Source: Peteryoungia ipomoeae (GTDB lineage Bacteria; Pseudomonadota; Alphaproteobacteria; Rhizobiales; Rhizobiaceae). From it: a stretch of DNA of 64,000 bases. Below the pieces are notes generated by a model that saw only the letters and a list, made by a program, of their open reading frames with translations, did no database searches and was not told the origin of the DNA. Of the stretch, positions 1 to 9,860 are shown in pieces. Every line of letters begins with the position of its first letter. The stretch's first letter is position 1. The DNA is taken from NCBI RefSeq assembly GCF_004912165.1, contig NZ_STGV01000003.1, positions 372,001-436,000 of the forward strand, in the 5' to 3' direction. The position numbers and the translations under genes are program-made.

Positions 1-49
1 TGGGACCGGGGACTTGCAGGAGGTCGGGTGCGCGTGCGATTTCTGCCGC

Positions 50-706
50 ATGAAACGCCGCACGCCACCCGATTCTCCCGGCCTCTTTGCCGAGCTTCCG
101 TTAATGCCGGACTTTTCTTTCGAGCTTCGGGCGCAGTTGCGCGGCACGTGGCCCGTGGCGGGAACCGATGAGGCCGGACGCGGTCCGCTTGCAGGGCCCG
201 TTGTGGCCGCAGCCGTCGTCTTCGAGCCTGACCGGATCCCGGCCGGGCTCAACGATTCCAAGAAGCTGACCCTTCGCCAGCGTGAGGCGCTCTATGAAGA
301 GATCCTGAGCATGGGGGAGGTTGCAATCGCCTCCTCCTCGCCGCGCAGCATCGATCGGATCGACATTCGCAAGGCAAGCCTTGATGCCATGCGCCGTGCC
401 GTGGCGGGCCTGCCGGTTGCGGTGCGCCACGTGCTTGCTGATGGCCGCGATGTTCCGCCGGGGCTCGCCTGTAGCGGCGACGCCGTGGTGAAGGGGGATG
501 CCCGCTCGGTCTCGATAGCGGCTGCCTCCATCATCGCCAAGGTGATGCGTGATCGCATGATGGCGCGCGCCGGTGTCGTCTATCCTGCCTATGGCTTTGA
601 GATCCATGCCGGCTATGGAACCGAGAGGCATCGGAGCGCAATTGCCGTGCATGGCCCCTGCCCTCTTCACCGCATGAGTTTTGGCTCGCTCAAACTTTTT
701 GCATAG
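50..706 (+). CDS. rnhB: Ribonuclease HII
   Basis: Removes ribonucleotides and RNA primers from RNA:DNA hybrids in the cytoplasm. The catalytic [11 protein letters not shown] motif lies near residue 41, followed by the LNDSKKLT segment and an ADGRD stretch that are standard for type 2 RNase H; the protein is 218 aa, normal for the family. I chose the ATG at 50. An upstream TTG at 14 is in frame, and the AGGAGG at 18-23 is too far from 50 to be a convincing ribosome site, so the start is uncertain. It converges on the F0 ATP synthase operon. Confidence 0.93.
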   Translation: MKRRTPPDSPGLFAELPLMPDFSFELRAQLRGTWPVAGTDEAGRGPLAGPVVAAAVVFEPDRIPAGLNDSKKLTLRQREALYEEILSMGEVAIASSSPRSIDRIDIRKASLDAMRRAVAGLPVAVRHVLADGRDVPPGLACSGDAVVKGDARSVSIAAASIIAKVMRDRMMARAGVVYPAYGFEIHAGYGTERHRSAIAVHGPCPLHRMSFGSLKLFA

Positions 707-822
707 ACCTGAGGCAACTCGGCCTCTCCGCTGCTTAAAGCGCCCCGCCGAAGCGGCCATCCGCCGCATCGGCCTACCGCTTGTCGGAAAATGGGCGCGC
801 GCATCCACCAGCTAACCAAGCC

Positions 823-859
823 AAAAAAATGCCCCGGTCGCGATACGACCGAGGCATTT
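823..859 (-). terminator. Rho-independent terminator of the F0 operon
   Basis: A 14-bp stem (827-840 with 846-859, one wobble or mismatch) has a five-base loop. On the minus strand it is followed by a run of T (the A-run at 823-829 on the plus strand). It sits 33 bases past the atpF stop codon, so it most likely ends the ATP synthase F0 transcript. Confidence 0.85.
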
Positions 860-891
860 CAAAACCAATTCTTGTTGCCTTAGGCGGCAGC

Positions 892-1371
892 TCAGTTCAG
901 CCGCGCCTTGACCTCGCCGACGGCTGCGCTGAACAGCTGCTGCTGAACGGCCGCATCTGCCTTCTTGGCCAGAACCTTCTCGGTTGCGGCAATTGCGAGA
1001 TCGACAGCGGCTGCGCGCACGGCGTTGACCGCTTCGCTTTCGGCCTGCTTGATCTTCTGCTCGGAAAGTGCGTTGCGACGGGCAACGAACTCTTCGGTCT
1101 TCTGCTTTGCTTCTGCCGTCAGGGCAGCTGCCTCGCGCTCAGCAGCAGCCACGATGGCTGCGGCTTCCGCTTCAGCTTCCTTGCGCTTGCGCTGGTATTC
1201 GGCCAGCAGATGCTGCGCCTCTTCGCGCAGACGCTTGGCTTCAGCCAGCTCGTCACGGATCTTGTCGGCGCGGGCATCGAGGCCCTTGGCCATCATGCCG
1301 GGAACCTTCAGGAAGGCGAGCAGAACGAAGAAGAGAACAAGGCCAACCAGGGCAAAGAATGTTGCGTCCAT
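892..1371 (-). CDS. atpF: ATP synthase F0 subunit b
   Basis: Peripheral-stalk subunit that ties F1 to the membrane F0 sector. The 159-aa protein has one N-terminal membrane helix (about residues 4-24) followed by a long charged Ala/Glu/Lys/Arg coiled coil, the usual b-subunit design. It starts five bases after the b' stop and is the last gene of atpI-atpB-atpE-b'-b. Carrying both b and b' is typical of alphaproteobacteria and phototrophs, where they form a heterodimer. Confidence 0.95.
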   Translation of the reverse strand: MDATFFALVGLVLFFVLLAFLKVPGMMAKGLDARADKIRDELAEAKRLREEAQHLLAEYQRKRKEAEAEAAAIVAAAEREAAALTAEAKQKTEEFVARRNALSEQKIKQAESEAVNAVRAAAVDLAIAATEKVLAKKADAAVQQQLFSAAVGEVKARLN

Positions 1372-1376
1372 GACCC

Positions 1377-1967
1377 TCAGGCTCCCTGCTTGGCAACGCC
1401 GGAAACGGCGGCCTTGATGTCGGCGGCTGTCGCCTTGGTGCCGATCAGCTGTTCGACAATCGAACCGACCGTATCGATGGCGATGGTGTCGACTTCAGCA
1501 AACGCCTTGGCCTTGATGTCGGCAATGCGGGTTTCGGCGGCGGCAATCTTGGCGGAAAGTTCCGTTTCGATTGCGGCACGCTCGGCATCAGCCTTTGCCT
1601 TGGCAGCATCGCGAGCCGCGGCAGCAATCTGCCCGCCCTTCGCCTTGGCGGCTGTCAATTCACGCTCATAAGTCTCGATTGCTGCATCGGCCTCGGCCTT
1701 GAGGCGGGCTGCCTCGTCGAGATCCTGCGCAATCCGGTCATGACGGTTTTCAAGAATGCCACCGACACGCGGCACGATGACCTTCTGCATGAGCATGTAG
1801 AAGACCGCGAAGGTGATCACCAGCCAGAGGATCTGGGACGGGAAGGTCGTCGTATCAAACGGACCAAATACGGTCGCGCCGTGGCCTTCGTCATGGGCAA
1901 CGCCGGTCTCGGTGTGAAGCTGGCCTTCTGCCGGAGTTTCCTCTGCAAAGGCGGGGGTCACAAACAT
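1377..1967 (-). CDS. atpG: ATP synthase F0 subunit b'
   Basis: Second peripheral-stalk subunit, pairing with b. It has a short Glu/His-rich N-terminus, a membrane helix around residues 45-65 (after the FPSQ motif) and a long coiled coil. The start at 1967 is supported by a GGAGGTGAGC ribosome site just before the ATG; an upstream in-frame start at 2006 lacks such a site and gives an extension not typical of the family. The protein is 196 aa. The symbols atpF2 and atpX are also used for b'. Confidence 0.93.
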   Translation of the reverse strand: MFVTPAFAEETPAEGQLHTETGVAHDEGHGATVFGPFDTTTFPSQILWLVITFAVFYMLMQKVIVPRVGGILENRHDRIAQDLDEAARLKAEADAAIETYERELTAAKAKGGQIAAAARDAAKAKADAERAAIETELSAKIAAAETRIADIKAKAFAEVDTIAIDTVGSIVEQLIGTKATAADIKAAVSGVAKQGA

Positions 1968-2049
1968 GCTCACCTCCAGGTGTATGCTCAAAATGCGCGG
2001 GATCACGGCTGCCTATCAGCAAGCCGTGATCCCGAACTCCAGTCGCTGA

Positions 2050-2277
2050 TTAGACGACGAACAGGAGAAGGAGAGCAACGAGCAGCGAGAAGATGCCCAG
2101 AGCTTCCGTAACGGCGAAGCCGAATACCAGACGGCCAAACTGGCTGTCGGCAGCCGACGGGTTGCGCAGTGCGCCCGTCAGGTAGTCACCGAAGATACGG
2201 CCGAGAGCGAGAGAGGTGCCAGCCATGCCGAGGCATGCGAGACCCGCGCCGATGTACTTTGCTGCTTCCGCTTCCAT
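2050..2277 (-). CDS. atpE: ATP synthase F0 subunit c
   Basis: Proteolipid that forms the rotating c-ring. The 75-aa protein has two membrane hairpin helices with a polar loop around RNPSA. The second helix carries the proton-binding acid in a FAVTEALGIF context, so the carboxylate is Glu, as is common in alphaproteobacteria. A GAAGGAG ribosome site precedes the ATG. It lies between atpB and b'. Confidence 0.97.
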   Translation of the reverse strand: MEAEAAKYIGAGLACLGMAGTSLALGRIFGDYLTGALRNPSAADSQFGRLVFGFAVTEALGIFSLLVALLLLFVV

Positions 2278-2349
2278 ATGGATACTCCTTCGAATGGGTT
2301 GTTGCGGCTGTTTTTGACACCCGGGTGGCCGGGGCCAGCGACTTTATTC

Positions 2350-3099
2350 TCAGTGGCCACCATGCACGGCGTCATTCAGGTACATGCAGGTCAGTACCGC
2401 GAAGACATAGGCTTGCAGGAAGGCAACGAGAAATTCGAGACCGGTCATGGCGACCGTCATGAGCAAGGGCAAGGCAGCGCCAGCCACACCGAGGGGGCCA
2501 AGCGCACCCATGGTGGCCACGAAGCCTGCGAAAACCTTAAGCGTGATATGGCCGGCCAGCATGTTGGCGAACAGACGAACCGAAAGGCTGATCGGACGCG
2601 AGAGGAAGGACACAACCTCAATCAGCGATACGATCGGCAGCAGTGCACCCGGCACGCCCGACGGCGCAAAGATCGACAGGAAATGCAGGCCGTGCTTGTA
2701 GAAACCGTAGATCAGCACCGTCAGGATGACAAAGAGCGCGAGCACAAAGGTCACGATGATCTGGCTGGTGATCGTAAAGAAGTAGGGGAACATGCCGAGC
2801 AGGTTCGCCGTCAGGACGAACATGAACAGCGAGAACACCATGGGGAAGAACTTCATTCCCTTCGAGCCCGCACCTTCGCGCAGCATCGAGGCAATGAATT
2901 CATAAGCCATTTCGGCAACCGACTGCATGCGCGTCGGGATCAGACCGCGATTGGCGGTCGAGAAGTAGAGAAAACCGGAAGCGGCCGCGACAGTCGCGAC
3001 CATGAAGAGCGACGCATTGGTGAACGAAAAATCGATCCCGCCAATTTCGATCGGTACAATCGGCTTCACAAGAAACTGGGAAGTTGGATCGTTTGCCAC
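2350..3099 (-). CDS. atpB: ATP synthase F0 subunit a
   Basis: Stator channel subunit that passes protons to the c-ring. The 249-aa polytopic protein has the conserved [12 protein letters not shown] helix bearing the essential Arg, and the C-terminal [14 protein letters not shown] segment. I start at the GTG at 3099 (residues VANDPTSQF), because family members begin with a short x-NDP-x-x-QF N-terminus. An in-frame GTG at 3135 would add 12 residues. It follows atpI by 57 bases. Confidence 0.95.
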   Translation of the reverse strand: MANDPTSQFLVKPIVPIEIGGIDFSFTNASLFMVATVAAASGFLYFSTANRGLIPTRMQSVAEMAYEFIASMLREGAGSKGMKFFPMVFSLFMFVLTANLLGMFPYFFTITSQIIVTFVLALFVILTVLIYGFYKHGLHFLSIFAPSGVPGALLPIVSLIEVVSFLSRPISLSVRLFANMLAGHITLKVFAGFVATMGALGPLGVAGAALPLLMTVAMTGLEFLVAFLQAYVFAVLTCMYLNDAVHGGH

Positions 3100-3156
3100 G
3101 CTCTGCTCTTTCGTTTTTGCCGCCGAAGCGGTCACCTTAGTCCCGGATCGACCGCG

Positions 3157-3519
3157 TCAGCGACCGTCGCCCCTGTCTTTCAAGTCCATCTTGCGGTCTG
3201 CCGGATGTGGTGAAGCCACAACCCCGACGACCCGCATGACATTCAGCACGCCGGCACAGAAACCGATCAGCAGCATGACAATCATGCCCCACGGCGACGT
3301 ACCGACAAAATGGTCGAAAAGATAGCCCAGAATGGCGCCAACAATGATGGCGGAGATGAATTCGCTGGAGATCTTCATCGCCATTCCGTAACCCTTGCGG
3401 GTTTCCTCGGCATTGCTCTCCGCGCGTTCCCCGTCCCTGGCCATGCTGTCCCTTTGGGACAGCTCTTCTGCCAGTCGTTTGCGTCGCTCTTCCAGACCTT
3501 CTTCCCGGTTGTCCGTCAT
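3157..3519 (-). CDS. atpI: ATP synthase assembly protein AtpI
   Basis: Small membrane protein that helps c-ring assembly and may aid Mg2+ supply. It has a charged N-terminal half (EERRKRLAEE) and two membrane helices with Gly-rich GAILGYLFD and GFCAGVLNVMR segments, 120 aa in all. The start at 3519 has an AGGGG ribosome site; a longer reading back to 3741 would translate the promoter region. First gene of the F0 operon. Confidence 0.9.
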   Translation of the reverse strand: MTDNREEGLEERRKRLAEELSQRDSMARDGERAESNAEETRKGYGMAMKISSEFISAIIVGAILGYLFDHFVGTSPWGMIVMLLIGFCAGVLNVMRVVGVVASPHPADRKMDLKDRGDGR

Positions 3520-3889
3520 GGGTTCCCCTGCTCCGCCTTGTTTGAGCCTCAACCTGGCCCGAAACGCATGCAAGAACGGCGGAGATTTACCCCTTCCGGC
3601 CCGCTTTGAAGTCGCGCGCACCATAATTTTGAGGCCTTGCATAGTCAAGGCACCGAAGCGCCAAGTTTCACGACAAATTAACCGTTTAATTTCAGCTAGA
3701 TAGTCGCTTTCTGGCGATTCGCCAGACATGACGGACGACAATTTGGGTCACTTCGTCGCAAGTTGGCATCAGAATCTCGGGATTGCCGAGACCCGCCAGC
3801 GCCTATGGCCGTGATCGACGGGGTGTTGGGGCCTGAACCTGTTTGTGCGCCCCTCAAACTTGAAGGGGTTCAAGATCGGAGTGCCTGGA
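3520..3889. other. 370-bp gap upstream of the F0 operon
   Basis: No gene is seen here. It holds the promoter at 3620-3648 and an AT-rich stretch (about 3660-3700) unlike the flanking GC-rich genes. The remainder separates atpI from the 3' end of the wall hydrolase gene. Confidence 0.6.
3620..3648 (-). promoter_or_regulatory. Sigma70-type promoter of atpI-B-E-b'-b
   Basis: On the minus strand TTGACT (3648-3643) and TATGGT (3625-3620) are separated by exactly 17 bases, close to the housekeeping consensus. Transcription would start near 3613, leaving a leader of about 95 bases before the atpI ATG at 3519. Confidence 0.75.
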
Positions 3890-5068
3890 TTAGCTCCAGC
3901 CGCCGCCAAAGGTGCGGTAGAAGATGTGTTTGCCGATCTTTTCCACCCGCTTCATCGTCGGCCCCCAGTTCGGACGCACATAGGTGGCGTGATAGTGGGT
4001 TGCCGATCCGACATCCTTGAACCAGATCTTGCCAGCGGTAACAGCCATGGCAATCTCCTTTGCCACCTTCCAGTGGCGCGGCGAGGTGACGATGTCGGGA
4101 ATGCGGTCGCAGGCAAACGAAAACTGGCAGCGATTGCGCATATTCTCGTTCTGATAAACGACGCCGCAGATCGTATTGGGATAATGCGGATTGCGGACGC
4201 GGTTGAGGATGACCTGGGCGACAGCCGCCTGCCCCTTCACCGATTCGCCGCGCGCTTCAAAGTAGATGCCCTGCGCCAGGCACTTCTGCTCCTTCTCGGA
4301 AAAGACATGCGGCGGCAGTGGCGTTGCCGCCCAGGCGTGATCCTTGGGGTCGATCTGCGGCACGAAGCGGCCATTGGCTGCATCTTCGTCCTTCAGGATC
4401 GAATCGAAGGGCGAGACGGTTGCGAAGTCAGGCGCTGGCGGGGCATAGGCGGTTGCCAGAACATCAGGCTGCGTGTTGGTTACAAGCTCTGCCACCATCG
4501 GCGAGAGCGACGGATCGACTTTTGGCGTATCGCGCCGGAAATAGAAGCTCGCAAGCTCGACCTGTCCCGATGTGGCCTTGCTTTTGACGAAGGCCGAGGG
4601 CTCTGCCGTGTCAGGCTCCAGCATGAAGCTGGTGCGTTGCAGGATCGAGCCCGCCGAGAAGGCACGTGGCGGCAGCATGGGCTGCACCACCACAACACGT
4701 CCCTTTTTCAGATCGCGCGTGACGCGCATTTCGTCGGGCAAGGGGTTTTCGCTGGTTTTGCCGCCATCAAAGGCAATACGCCGACCATCGGGCAGGATCA
4801 CGCCGCCGCCTGAGAGCGTTTCGGAACCTTCCGCGGCCAGAAAGGCAAGCTTGGCCTCGTGGATCGAGCCGGCTGGCGTTGCCGTCATCACCATGCGCCA
4901 ATTGTTGGCCCCACGATCAGCACCGGCAATCAAGCCTGCCAGATCAGCCTGTGCTGCAACGGATGGGAAGATCAGCCATGAGGCAAGACCGAACACCAGC
5001 GGCGAAGCCCAAGCCTCCATGCGGGACCGGGCATTTTTCGACAAGCGGGATGAGGAACGCAAAGCCAT
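3890..5068 (-). CDS. Cell wall hydrolase, SleB type
   Basis: Probable periplasmic peptidoglycan hydrolase. The N-terminus is basic and followed by a hydrophobic segment (about residues 20-40) that looks like a signal or anchor. The C-terminal 140 residues match the SleB hydrolase domain: an EKxCLAQGIYFEARGE motif with the catalytic Glu, then AVAQVILNRV and CQFSFxCD. The middle 230 residues are unassigned. The ATG at 5068 is chosen over an in-frame TTG at 5101; its ribosome site is weak, so the start is uncertain. Confidence 0.85.
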   Translation of the reverse strand: MALRSSSRLSKNARSRMEAWASPLVFGLASWLIFPSVAAQADLAGLIAGADRGANNWRMVMTATPAGSIHEAKLAFLAAEGSETLSGGGVILPDGRRIAFDGGKTSENPLPDEMRVTRDLKKGRVVVVQPMLPPRAFSAGSILQRTSFMLEPDTAEPSAFVKSKATSGQVELASFYFRRDTPKVDPSLSPMVAELVTNTQPDVLATAYAPPAPDFATVSPFDSILKDEDAANGRFVPQIDPKDHAWAATPLPPHVFSEKEQKCLAQGIYFEARGESVKGQAAVAQVILNRVRNPHYPNTICGVVYQNENMRNRCQFSFACDRIPDIVTSPRHWKVAKEIAMAVTAGKIWFKDVGSATHYHATYVRPNWGPTMKRVEKIGKHIFYRTFGGGWS

Positions 5069-5181
5069 ACTCCGACACAACCGACGCAAGACAGACGACA
5101 AGATGAAAGGACTATCTCCCGTTAACCTTGATGGAGGGTTAACATCGCCGGTGATCGGGGTTGGCTTTGTTCCGCCATAGG

Positions 5182-5208
5182 AAAAAGGCCGGCCAAAGGC
5201 GGCCGGCC
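5182..5208 (-). terminator. Terminator downstream of kup
   Basis: A perfect 8-bp GGCCGGCC stem (5187-5194 with 5201-5208) has a six-base loop. Minus-strand T-residues (A-run 5182-5186) follow it. It lies 23 bases beyond the kup stop codon. A T-run at 5217-5221 on the plus strand makes it weakly bidirectional. Confidence 0.75.
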
Positions 5209-5230
5209 GAAAATAGTTTTTGACTGTGCC

Positions 5231-7132
5231 TTAAATCACAACATGCGAGCCAAGCTCGATGACGCGGCTGGCAGGAAGGCGGAAATAGTCCGAGGGATCC
5301 GCCGCCGCTTCCGCCAGCGCAATGTAGAGCCTGTCCTGCCAGTGCGGCATGCCCATACCCGGACCAGCAACCAGCTTGCGCCGGCCGAGATAAAAGGAGG
5401 TCGACATGATGTCGAACTTCAGCCCTCCCCTTCTCAACGACGTCAAGGCCTTCGACACGTTCTGGCTTTCCATGAAGCCGAACCTGATCTCGACGCGCGC
5501 GAAGGCGCCGGACACCTCTTCGACCACGAATCGATCCTCCTCCGCCACCCGCGGCCGTCCGACGGTCTTGATGGTCAGAATGATGTTGCGCTCATGGATG
5601 ACGTGGTTGTGCTTCAAATTATGCATCAGCGCTGCCGGTGCCCGCGAGGGGTCGCTTGTCAGGAAGATTGCGGTGCCGCTGACCCTCGCCGGGCCATGCT
5701 CTGCCTTCTTCTCGATCATGGAAACGAAGTCTTCGAGCGCGATATCGTCACGCCGGGTCTTTTCCCAGAGGATGGCGGTGCCCCGGCGCCAGGTCCACAT
5801 GATCACGGTGAATGCCAGAGCAAGCAGGACGGGGATATAGCCACCGTCCTGGATCTTCAGGAGGTTTGCTCCCAGAAAGACCATTTCCAGCGAGAGCAGA
5901 GGCAGCAGCACCATCGTCGCCGTCAATGCACTCCACTTCCACCTTTTTCGGACAAATTCGAACGCCATGATCGAGGTAACCACCATCGCTCCGGTGACGG
6001 AGATCCCGTACGCCGTGGCCAGCGCCTCGGAGCTTTCAAAGGCCAGGACAAGCGCCAGAACGCCGATCAAGAGCAGCGTGTTGACCGAGGGAAGATAGAT
6101 CTGGCCGGTCTGGCTTTCGGAGGTGAAGAGGATCTGCATCCGCGGCAGGAAACCGAGATGGATGGCCTGGCGCACCAGCGAAAAGGCGCCGGTGATGACC
6201 GCCTGGCTGGCGATGATCGTTGCAAAAGTCGCCAGGACCACAATGGGCAGCAGCGCCCAGCCGGGAAACATCAGGAAAAAGGGATCAGACGCCGTTTCCG
6301 GATGCTTCAGGACCAAAGCACCCTGACCGAGATAATTAATGACGAGAGCCGGAAAGACGAGCGCAAACCAGGCGAGCTGAATGGGCTTGCGACCGAAATG
6401 CCCGAGATCGGCGTAGAGCGCCTCAGCCCCGGTCACGGTAAGGAAGACAGCGCCCAGAACCACGATCCCGACAAACCCTTCGTGCCAGAGAAAGGTGACA
6501 GCAAACCAAGGATTGAAGGCGGCAAAGATGCCGACGTCATCAAAGATATGGATGCCGCCGCCGATCGCCATGACGATAAACCAGAGCGCCGTGATTGGAC
6601 CGAAGAAACGGGCGACAGCCCCCGTCCCGTGCGACTGTATGGCAAAAAGGCCGAAGAGGATGCCGAGCGAGATCGGCACGATAAAGCTTTCGAGGCTGGG
6701 CGCCACAAGCTTGAGCCCCTCCACGGCCGAAAGCACCGACAAGGCAGGCGTGATCATGGCATCGCCGAGGAAAAGGGCGGCGCCAATCAGGCCGAGCACC
6801 ATCAGGATCGGGCCATGACCATTGGCTGACTTCGACAGAAGCGCCAGCAACGAGAGCGTGCCACCCTCGCCGTCATTGTCGGCGCGCAGCAGGAAGAGCA
6901 CATATTTAAGGGTGACGATGATGGAGAGCGACCAGATCATCAGGGAGATGAGACCGATGACCTCGGCCCGTGCAATGCCATCAGCGCTGATCGGCTTCAG
7001 CGCCTCGCGAAAGGCGTAAAGCGGACTGGTTCCAATATCGCCATAGACGACACCGACAGAGCCGAGCGCAAGATAAAGCAGGCGACGTGCGCCTTCCGGG
7101 CCAGCCACCGGCTGGCTATCACTAGGGTGCAT
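5231..7132 (-). CDS. kup: Low-affinity potassium uptake protein Kup
   Basis: Proton-coupled K+ importer of the KUP/HAK/KT family in the inner membrane. The 633-aa length matches the family. The signature [18 protein letters not shown] lies near residue 30, about 12 membrane segments follow, and a C-terminal soluble domain of about 150 residues contains the VPRxxxxxRF-like region. corA starts upstream on the same strand with only 15 bases between, so the two cation transporters probably share a transcript. Confidence 0.95.
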   Translation of the reverse strand: MHPSDSQPVAGPEGARRLLYLALGSVGVVYGDIGTSPLYAFREALKPISADGIARAEVIGLISLMIWSLSIIVTLKYVLFLLRADNDGEGGTLSLLALLSKSANGHGPILMVLGLIGAALFLGDAMITPALSVLSAVEGLKLVAPSLESFIVPISLGILFGLFAIQSHGTGAVARFFGPITALWFIVMAIGGGIHIFDDVGIFAAFNPWFAVTFLWHEGFVGIVVLGAVFLTVTGAEALYADLGHFGRKPIQLAWFALVFPALVINYLGQGALVLKHPETASDPFFLMFPGWALLPIVVLATFATIIASQAVITGAFSLVRQAIHLGFLPRMQILFTSESQTGQIYLPSVNTLLLIGVLALVLAFESSEALATAYGISVTGAMVVTSIMAFEFVRKRWKWSALTATMVLLPLLSLEMVFLGANLLKIQDGGYIPVLLALAFTVIMWTWRRGTAILWEKTRRDDIALEDFVSMIEKKAEHGPARVSGTAIFLTSDPSRAPAALMHNLKHNHVIHERNIILTIKTVGRPRVAEEDRFVVEEVSGAFARVEIRFGFMESQNVSKALTSLRRGGLKFDIMSTSFYLGRRKLVAGPGMGMPHWQDRLYIALAEAAADPSDYFRLPASRVIELGSHVVI

Positions 7133-7147
7133 GGGATCACAGGCTCT

Positions 7148-8125
7148 TCAGAGCCAGCCTTTCCAACGAAAAAACAGGAAGGGTAGAACGGCGGAGACCA
7201 GCATGGCGAAAAGGGCCAGCGGATATCCGAAATGCCAGTCAAGTTCCGGCATGAACTTGAAGTTCATGCCGTAGACAGAGGCCACGAGGGTTGGCGGCAG
7301 AAACACCACGGAGGCGATCGAAAAGATCTTGATGATCGCGTTCTGCTCAAGGCTGATCAGCCCGAGAGACGCGTCGAGCATGAAGGTGATGTTGTTGGCA
7401 ATAAAGGCCGCATGCTCTCCGAGCGATTGAAGGTCGCGCAGGAGCAGGTTGCACAGTTCTGCACTTTCGGCGTCGCTGCGCACCATCGGCTGCGATTGCA
7501 GGAAGGCAACGAGGCGCGATAGAGACACCAGACTGTCTCGAACCTTGCTGACGAGCTGATGATGGCTGGCGATATCCAGGAGCTTGCCCTCCAGGAACCG
7601 AGGAGCGCGGCGCTTGGCGGCTTTCCGATCAACGAATACCGTCAGCGACAGGTTGTCGAGCCGGCCGGCCAGCGTTTCCAGGACCTCTGCGGTGCGATCG
7701 ACAACGGCTTCCAGAAGCCTGCAGGCGAGAACCGCGCCGGTGTGTTTTCGTCCATAGCCGCGAGCAAGCGCCTGGATGAACAGATTGAACGCCTTCGGTT
7801 CGGCGTAGCGGACAGTGATCAACCGATCCTTGTGCAGAATGAATGCGACATCCGTCAAAAGGGGCAGATCCGTATCGGCGCGATAGATCAACGGCGCCGT
7901 CATATAGAGTGCGTCGTCTTCGACATAGAGCCGGCTTGAGGGTTCTATGTCCTTCAACTCGTCGCGCGTTGGCAGGGGAATGCCAAGCCTCTGCTCAACG
8001 AAGAGCTCTTCTTCGCGGCTCGGATTGATGAGATCGAGCCAAAGCACGGTATCGGAAATTTCCCCGTATGACGGATCGGGGAGGATCACATCGGCACTGC
8101 CGTCTTTTCGATAGGCCCTGATCAC
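7148..8125 (-). CDS. corA: Magnesium/cobalt transporter CorA family
   Basis: Pentameric divalent-cation channel. The 325-aa protein has a long soluble N-terminal funnel domain and two C-terminal membrane helices; the selectivity motif YGMNF follows the first helix and is followed by a MPELDWHFGYP loop, as in CorA. The C-terminus ends with a basic FFRWKGWL tail. It is probably co-transcribed with kup just downstream. Confidence 0.94.
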   Translation of the reverse strand: MIRAYRKDGSADVILPDPSYGEISDTVLWLDLINPSREEELFVEQRLGIPLPTRDELKDIEPSSRLYVEDDALYMTAPLIYRADTDLPLLTDVAFILHKDRLITVRYAEPKAFNLFIQALARGYGRKHTGAVLACRLLEAVVDRTAEVLETLAGRLDNLSLTVFVDRKAAKRRAPRFLEGKLLDIASHHQLVSKVRDSLVSLSRLVAFLQSQPMVRSDAESAELCNLLLRDLQSLGEHAAFIANNITFMLDASLGLISLEQNAIIKIFSIASVVFLPPTLVASVYGMNFKFMPELDWHFGYPLALFAMLVSAVLPFLFFRWKGWL

Positions 8126-8328
8126 CGAGGATCACCTTCGCTTCGCACCGTTACCGGCAAATGCGCGGCACCAAATCACAAGGCCGGGCTGCCCGCCAAG
8201 ATTATTTTTGCGGGACTGAACTGCAAAACTTGCACGGCACGAAACGAGGCCTACGGCGTTCAAGCCTCTTGCGCCTCTTTGGCGATCCGCTTTCCACGGC
8301 CTCGGATGGCGGGTTATCGGAGCGATCA

Positions 8329-8354
8329 GGGCCACCTCCCGGCGGAGGCGGCCC
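8329..8354 (-). terminator. Hairpin downstream of mrp
   Basis: An 11-bp GC-rich inverted repeat (8329-8339 with 8344-8354, one wobble) lies 7 bases past the mrp stop codon. The T-rich tail is on the plus strand rather than the minus strand, so as a terminator for mrp it is not ideal; it could act as an mRNA 3' stabiliser. Confidence 0.4.
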
Positions 8355-8360
8355 CTTCTT

Positions 8361-9548
8361 TTATTCAAAGACGATCGTTGGTGCGGTGCGGGCCGACTTG
8401 CGCTGAACCTCGGCCCAGACCTTCTCGGCAATGTCGCGGTAGACACGCGCCTGCGGCCCGTCCGGATCCGCCACCACAACCGGCGTTCCGGCATCGGAGG
8501 TTTCGCGGATGGAGATGGTCAGGGGAACTTCGCCGAGGAAGGGCACACCGATCTTTTCCGCTTCCGCGCGCGCGCCGCCATGGCCGAAGATGTCGTAGCG
8601 ATTGCCGGTATCGGGCGCGATGAAGTAGCTCATGTTCTCGACGATCCCGAGAACCGGGACCTCCACCTTGTTGAACATGTTGAGGCCCTTGCGCGCATCG
8701 ATCAGCGCCAGATCCTGCGGCGTCGAGACAATCACGGCGCCGGTCAGCGGCACCTGCTGCGCCATGGTCAGCTGTGCGTCGCCCGTGCCCGGTGGCATAT
8801 CGACGACGAGAACGTCGAGATCGCCCCAGGCGACCTCGCGCAGCATCTGCATCAGCGCCGATTGGACCATGGGGCCGCGCCAGATCATGGCCGTTCCCTC
8901 ATCCACCAGGAAACCCATGGACATGGCCTTGATGCCATGGTTCTCCATGGGAACGATGATGCGGTTCTCGATCTGCTGCGGTCTACCGGAAATGCCGAGA
9001 AGCCTCGGCATGGAGGGGCCATAGACGTCAGCATCGAGGATGCCGACGCGAAGGCCATTGGCTTTCAATCCAAGCGCAAGGTTGACGGCGGTCGTCGATT
9101 TTCCGACGCCGCCCTTGCCGGATGCGACGGCGATGATGGCGCCGACACCCGGTACACCCGCCTTCGTCCTTTGCGCCGGCTGTGCTGCCGCCGGTTCGCC
9201 GTGACTATGACCCGGCGCGTGGCTGTGGCCATGCGCATGATTATGGGCGTGTTGGCCGGCAGCGGCGGGACGCGGTGGCGTCGGTGCGGAACCCTGCTTG
9301 CGTTCGGCGGTCAGACTGACGATCGCGCCCTTGACACCGGGCAGGCCCTTCACCGTGCGCTCGGCGGCCTGACGCAAAGGTTCCAGTGCATCCGCACGGT
9401 CTGCCGGAACGTTGATCGAGAAATAGACCTTACCGTCGGAGATGAAGATGTCCGATACCATGCCAAGGGCAACGATATTGCCTTCCAGGTCCGGTCCCTT
9501 GACGTTTTCCAATGCCTGGCGGACCGTCTCGCGTGTCAACTCTGTCAT
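8361..9548 (-). CDS. mrp: Mrp/ApbC-type P-loop ATPase
   Basis: Family of ATPases linked to iron-sulfur cluster carriage in the cytosol. The 395-aa protein has an N-terminal MIP18/DUF59 domain (1-85), a linker with eight histidines between residues 100 and 116, then the deviant Walker A GKGGVGKS at 144-151 and a MinD-like fold. The usual CxxC cluster site after ENMSYF is missing: the sequence there reads SYFIAPDTG. It may therefore hold clusters differently or act in another role. The His-rich linker suggests metal binding (inference). Confidence 0.92.
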   Translation of the reverse strand: MTELTRETVRQALENVKGPDLEGNIVALGMVSDIFISDGKVYFSINVPADRADALEPLRQAAERTVKGLPGVKGAIVSLTAERKQGSAPTPPRPAAAGQHAHNHAHGHSHAPGHSHGEPAAAQPAQRTKAGVPGVGAIIAVASGKGGVGKSTTAVNLALGLKANGLRVGILDADVYGPSMPRLLGISGRPQQIENRIIVPMENHGIKAMSMGFLVDEGTAMIWRGPMVQSALMQMLREVAWGDLDVLVVDMPPGTGDAQLTMAQQVPLTGAVIVSTPQDLALIDARKGLNMFNKVEVPVLGIVENMSYFIAPDTGNRYDIFGHGGARAEAEKIGVPFLGEVPLTISIRETSDAGTPVVVADPDGPQARVYRDIAEKVWAEVQRKSARTAPTIVFE

Positions 9549-9860
9549 GTCTTGCCCTTCATGCCCTGATCTATCCGACTAGATAGTCGAGCAAGAGCAC
9601 TTCGCCAACAGGCGTTGCGGCCGCAGATGCTCACACCCCCAAAAAGCAAATGCCGTCATGCGGCCCGGATTGACCTCATGACGGCAAATACCTGCGGTCC
9701 CCTTGAACGGGTTCCTGCACGTCCCCTCTGGACTTGCAGGAGGAGATGCAGGACTCGTGCCAAACTCGAAACACCCGGCGCGGGAGGATTTTCGCCCACC
9801 GAGCGCGCCATCCAAAGGCGACTGCGACGACACTTGCCTAAATAGCAGGCAGGGCGTCGA
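9549..9860. other. 312-bp gap with two inverted repeats
   Basis: No convincing gene is seen. Inverted repeats occur at 9651-9660/9677-9686 (10-bp perfect arms, 16-base loop, T-rich on the minus strand beyond it) and 9714-9719/9735-9740. The first could end the luxR-type transcript about 175 bases after its stop. The mrp promoter should lie near 9550-9640. Confidence 0.45.
9651..9686 (-). terminator. Possible terminator of the LuxR-type gene
   Basis: Ten-base perfect arms (TGCCGTCATG with CATGACGGCA) are followed on the minus strand by TTTGCTTTTTGG. The loop is 16 bases, long for a classical terminator, and the hairpin is far from the upstream stop codon, so the role is uncertain. Confidence 0.4.

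Noticed and set aside
14..52. Upstream TTG start for rnhB at position 14
   Set aside because: It would add a 12-residue Cys-rich leader unlike the family and has no ribosome site; the ATG at 50 was used instead.
5243..6829. 528-aa reading frame opposite kup
   Set aside because: Its Gln/Arg/His-rich composition is typical of antisense shadows, and kup is intact on the minus strand.
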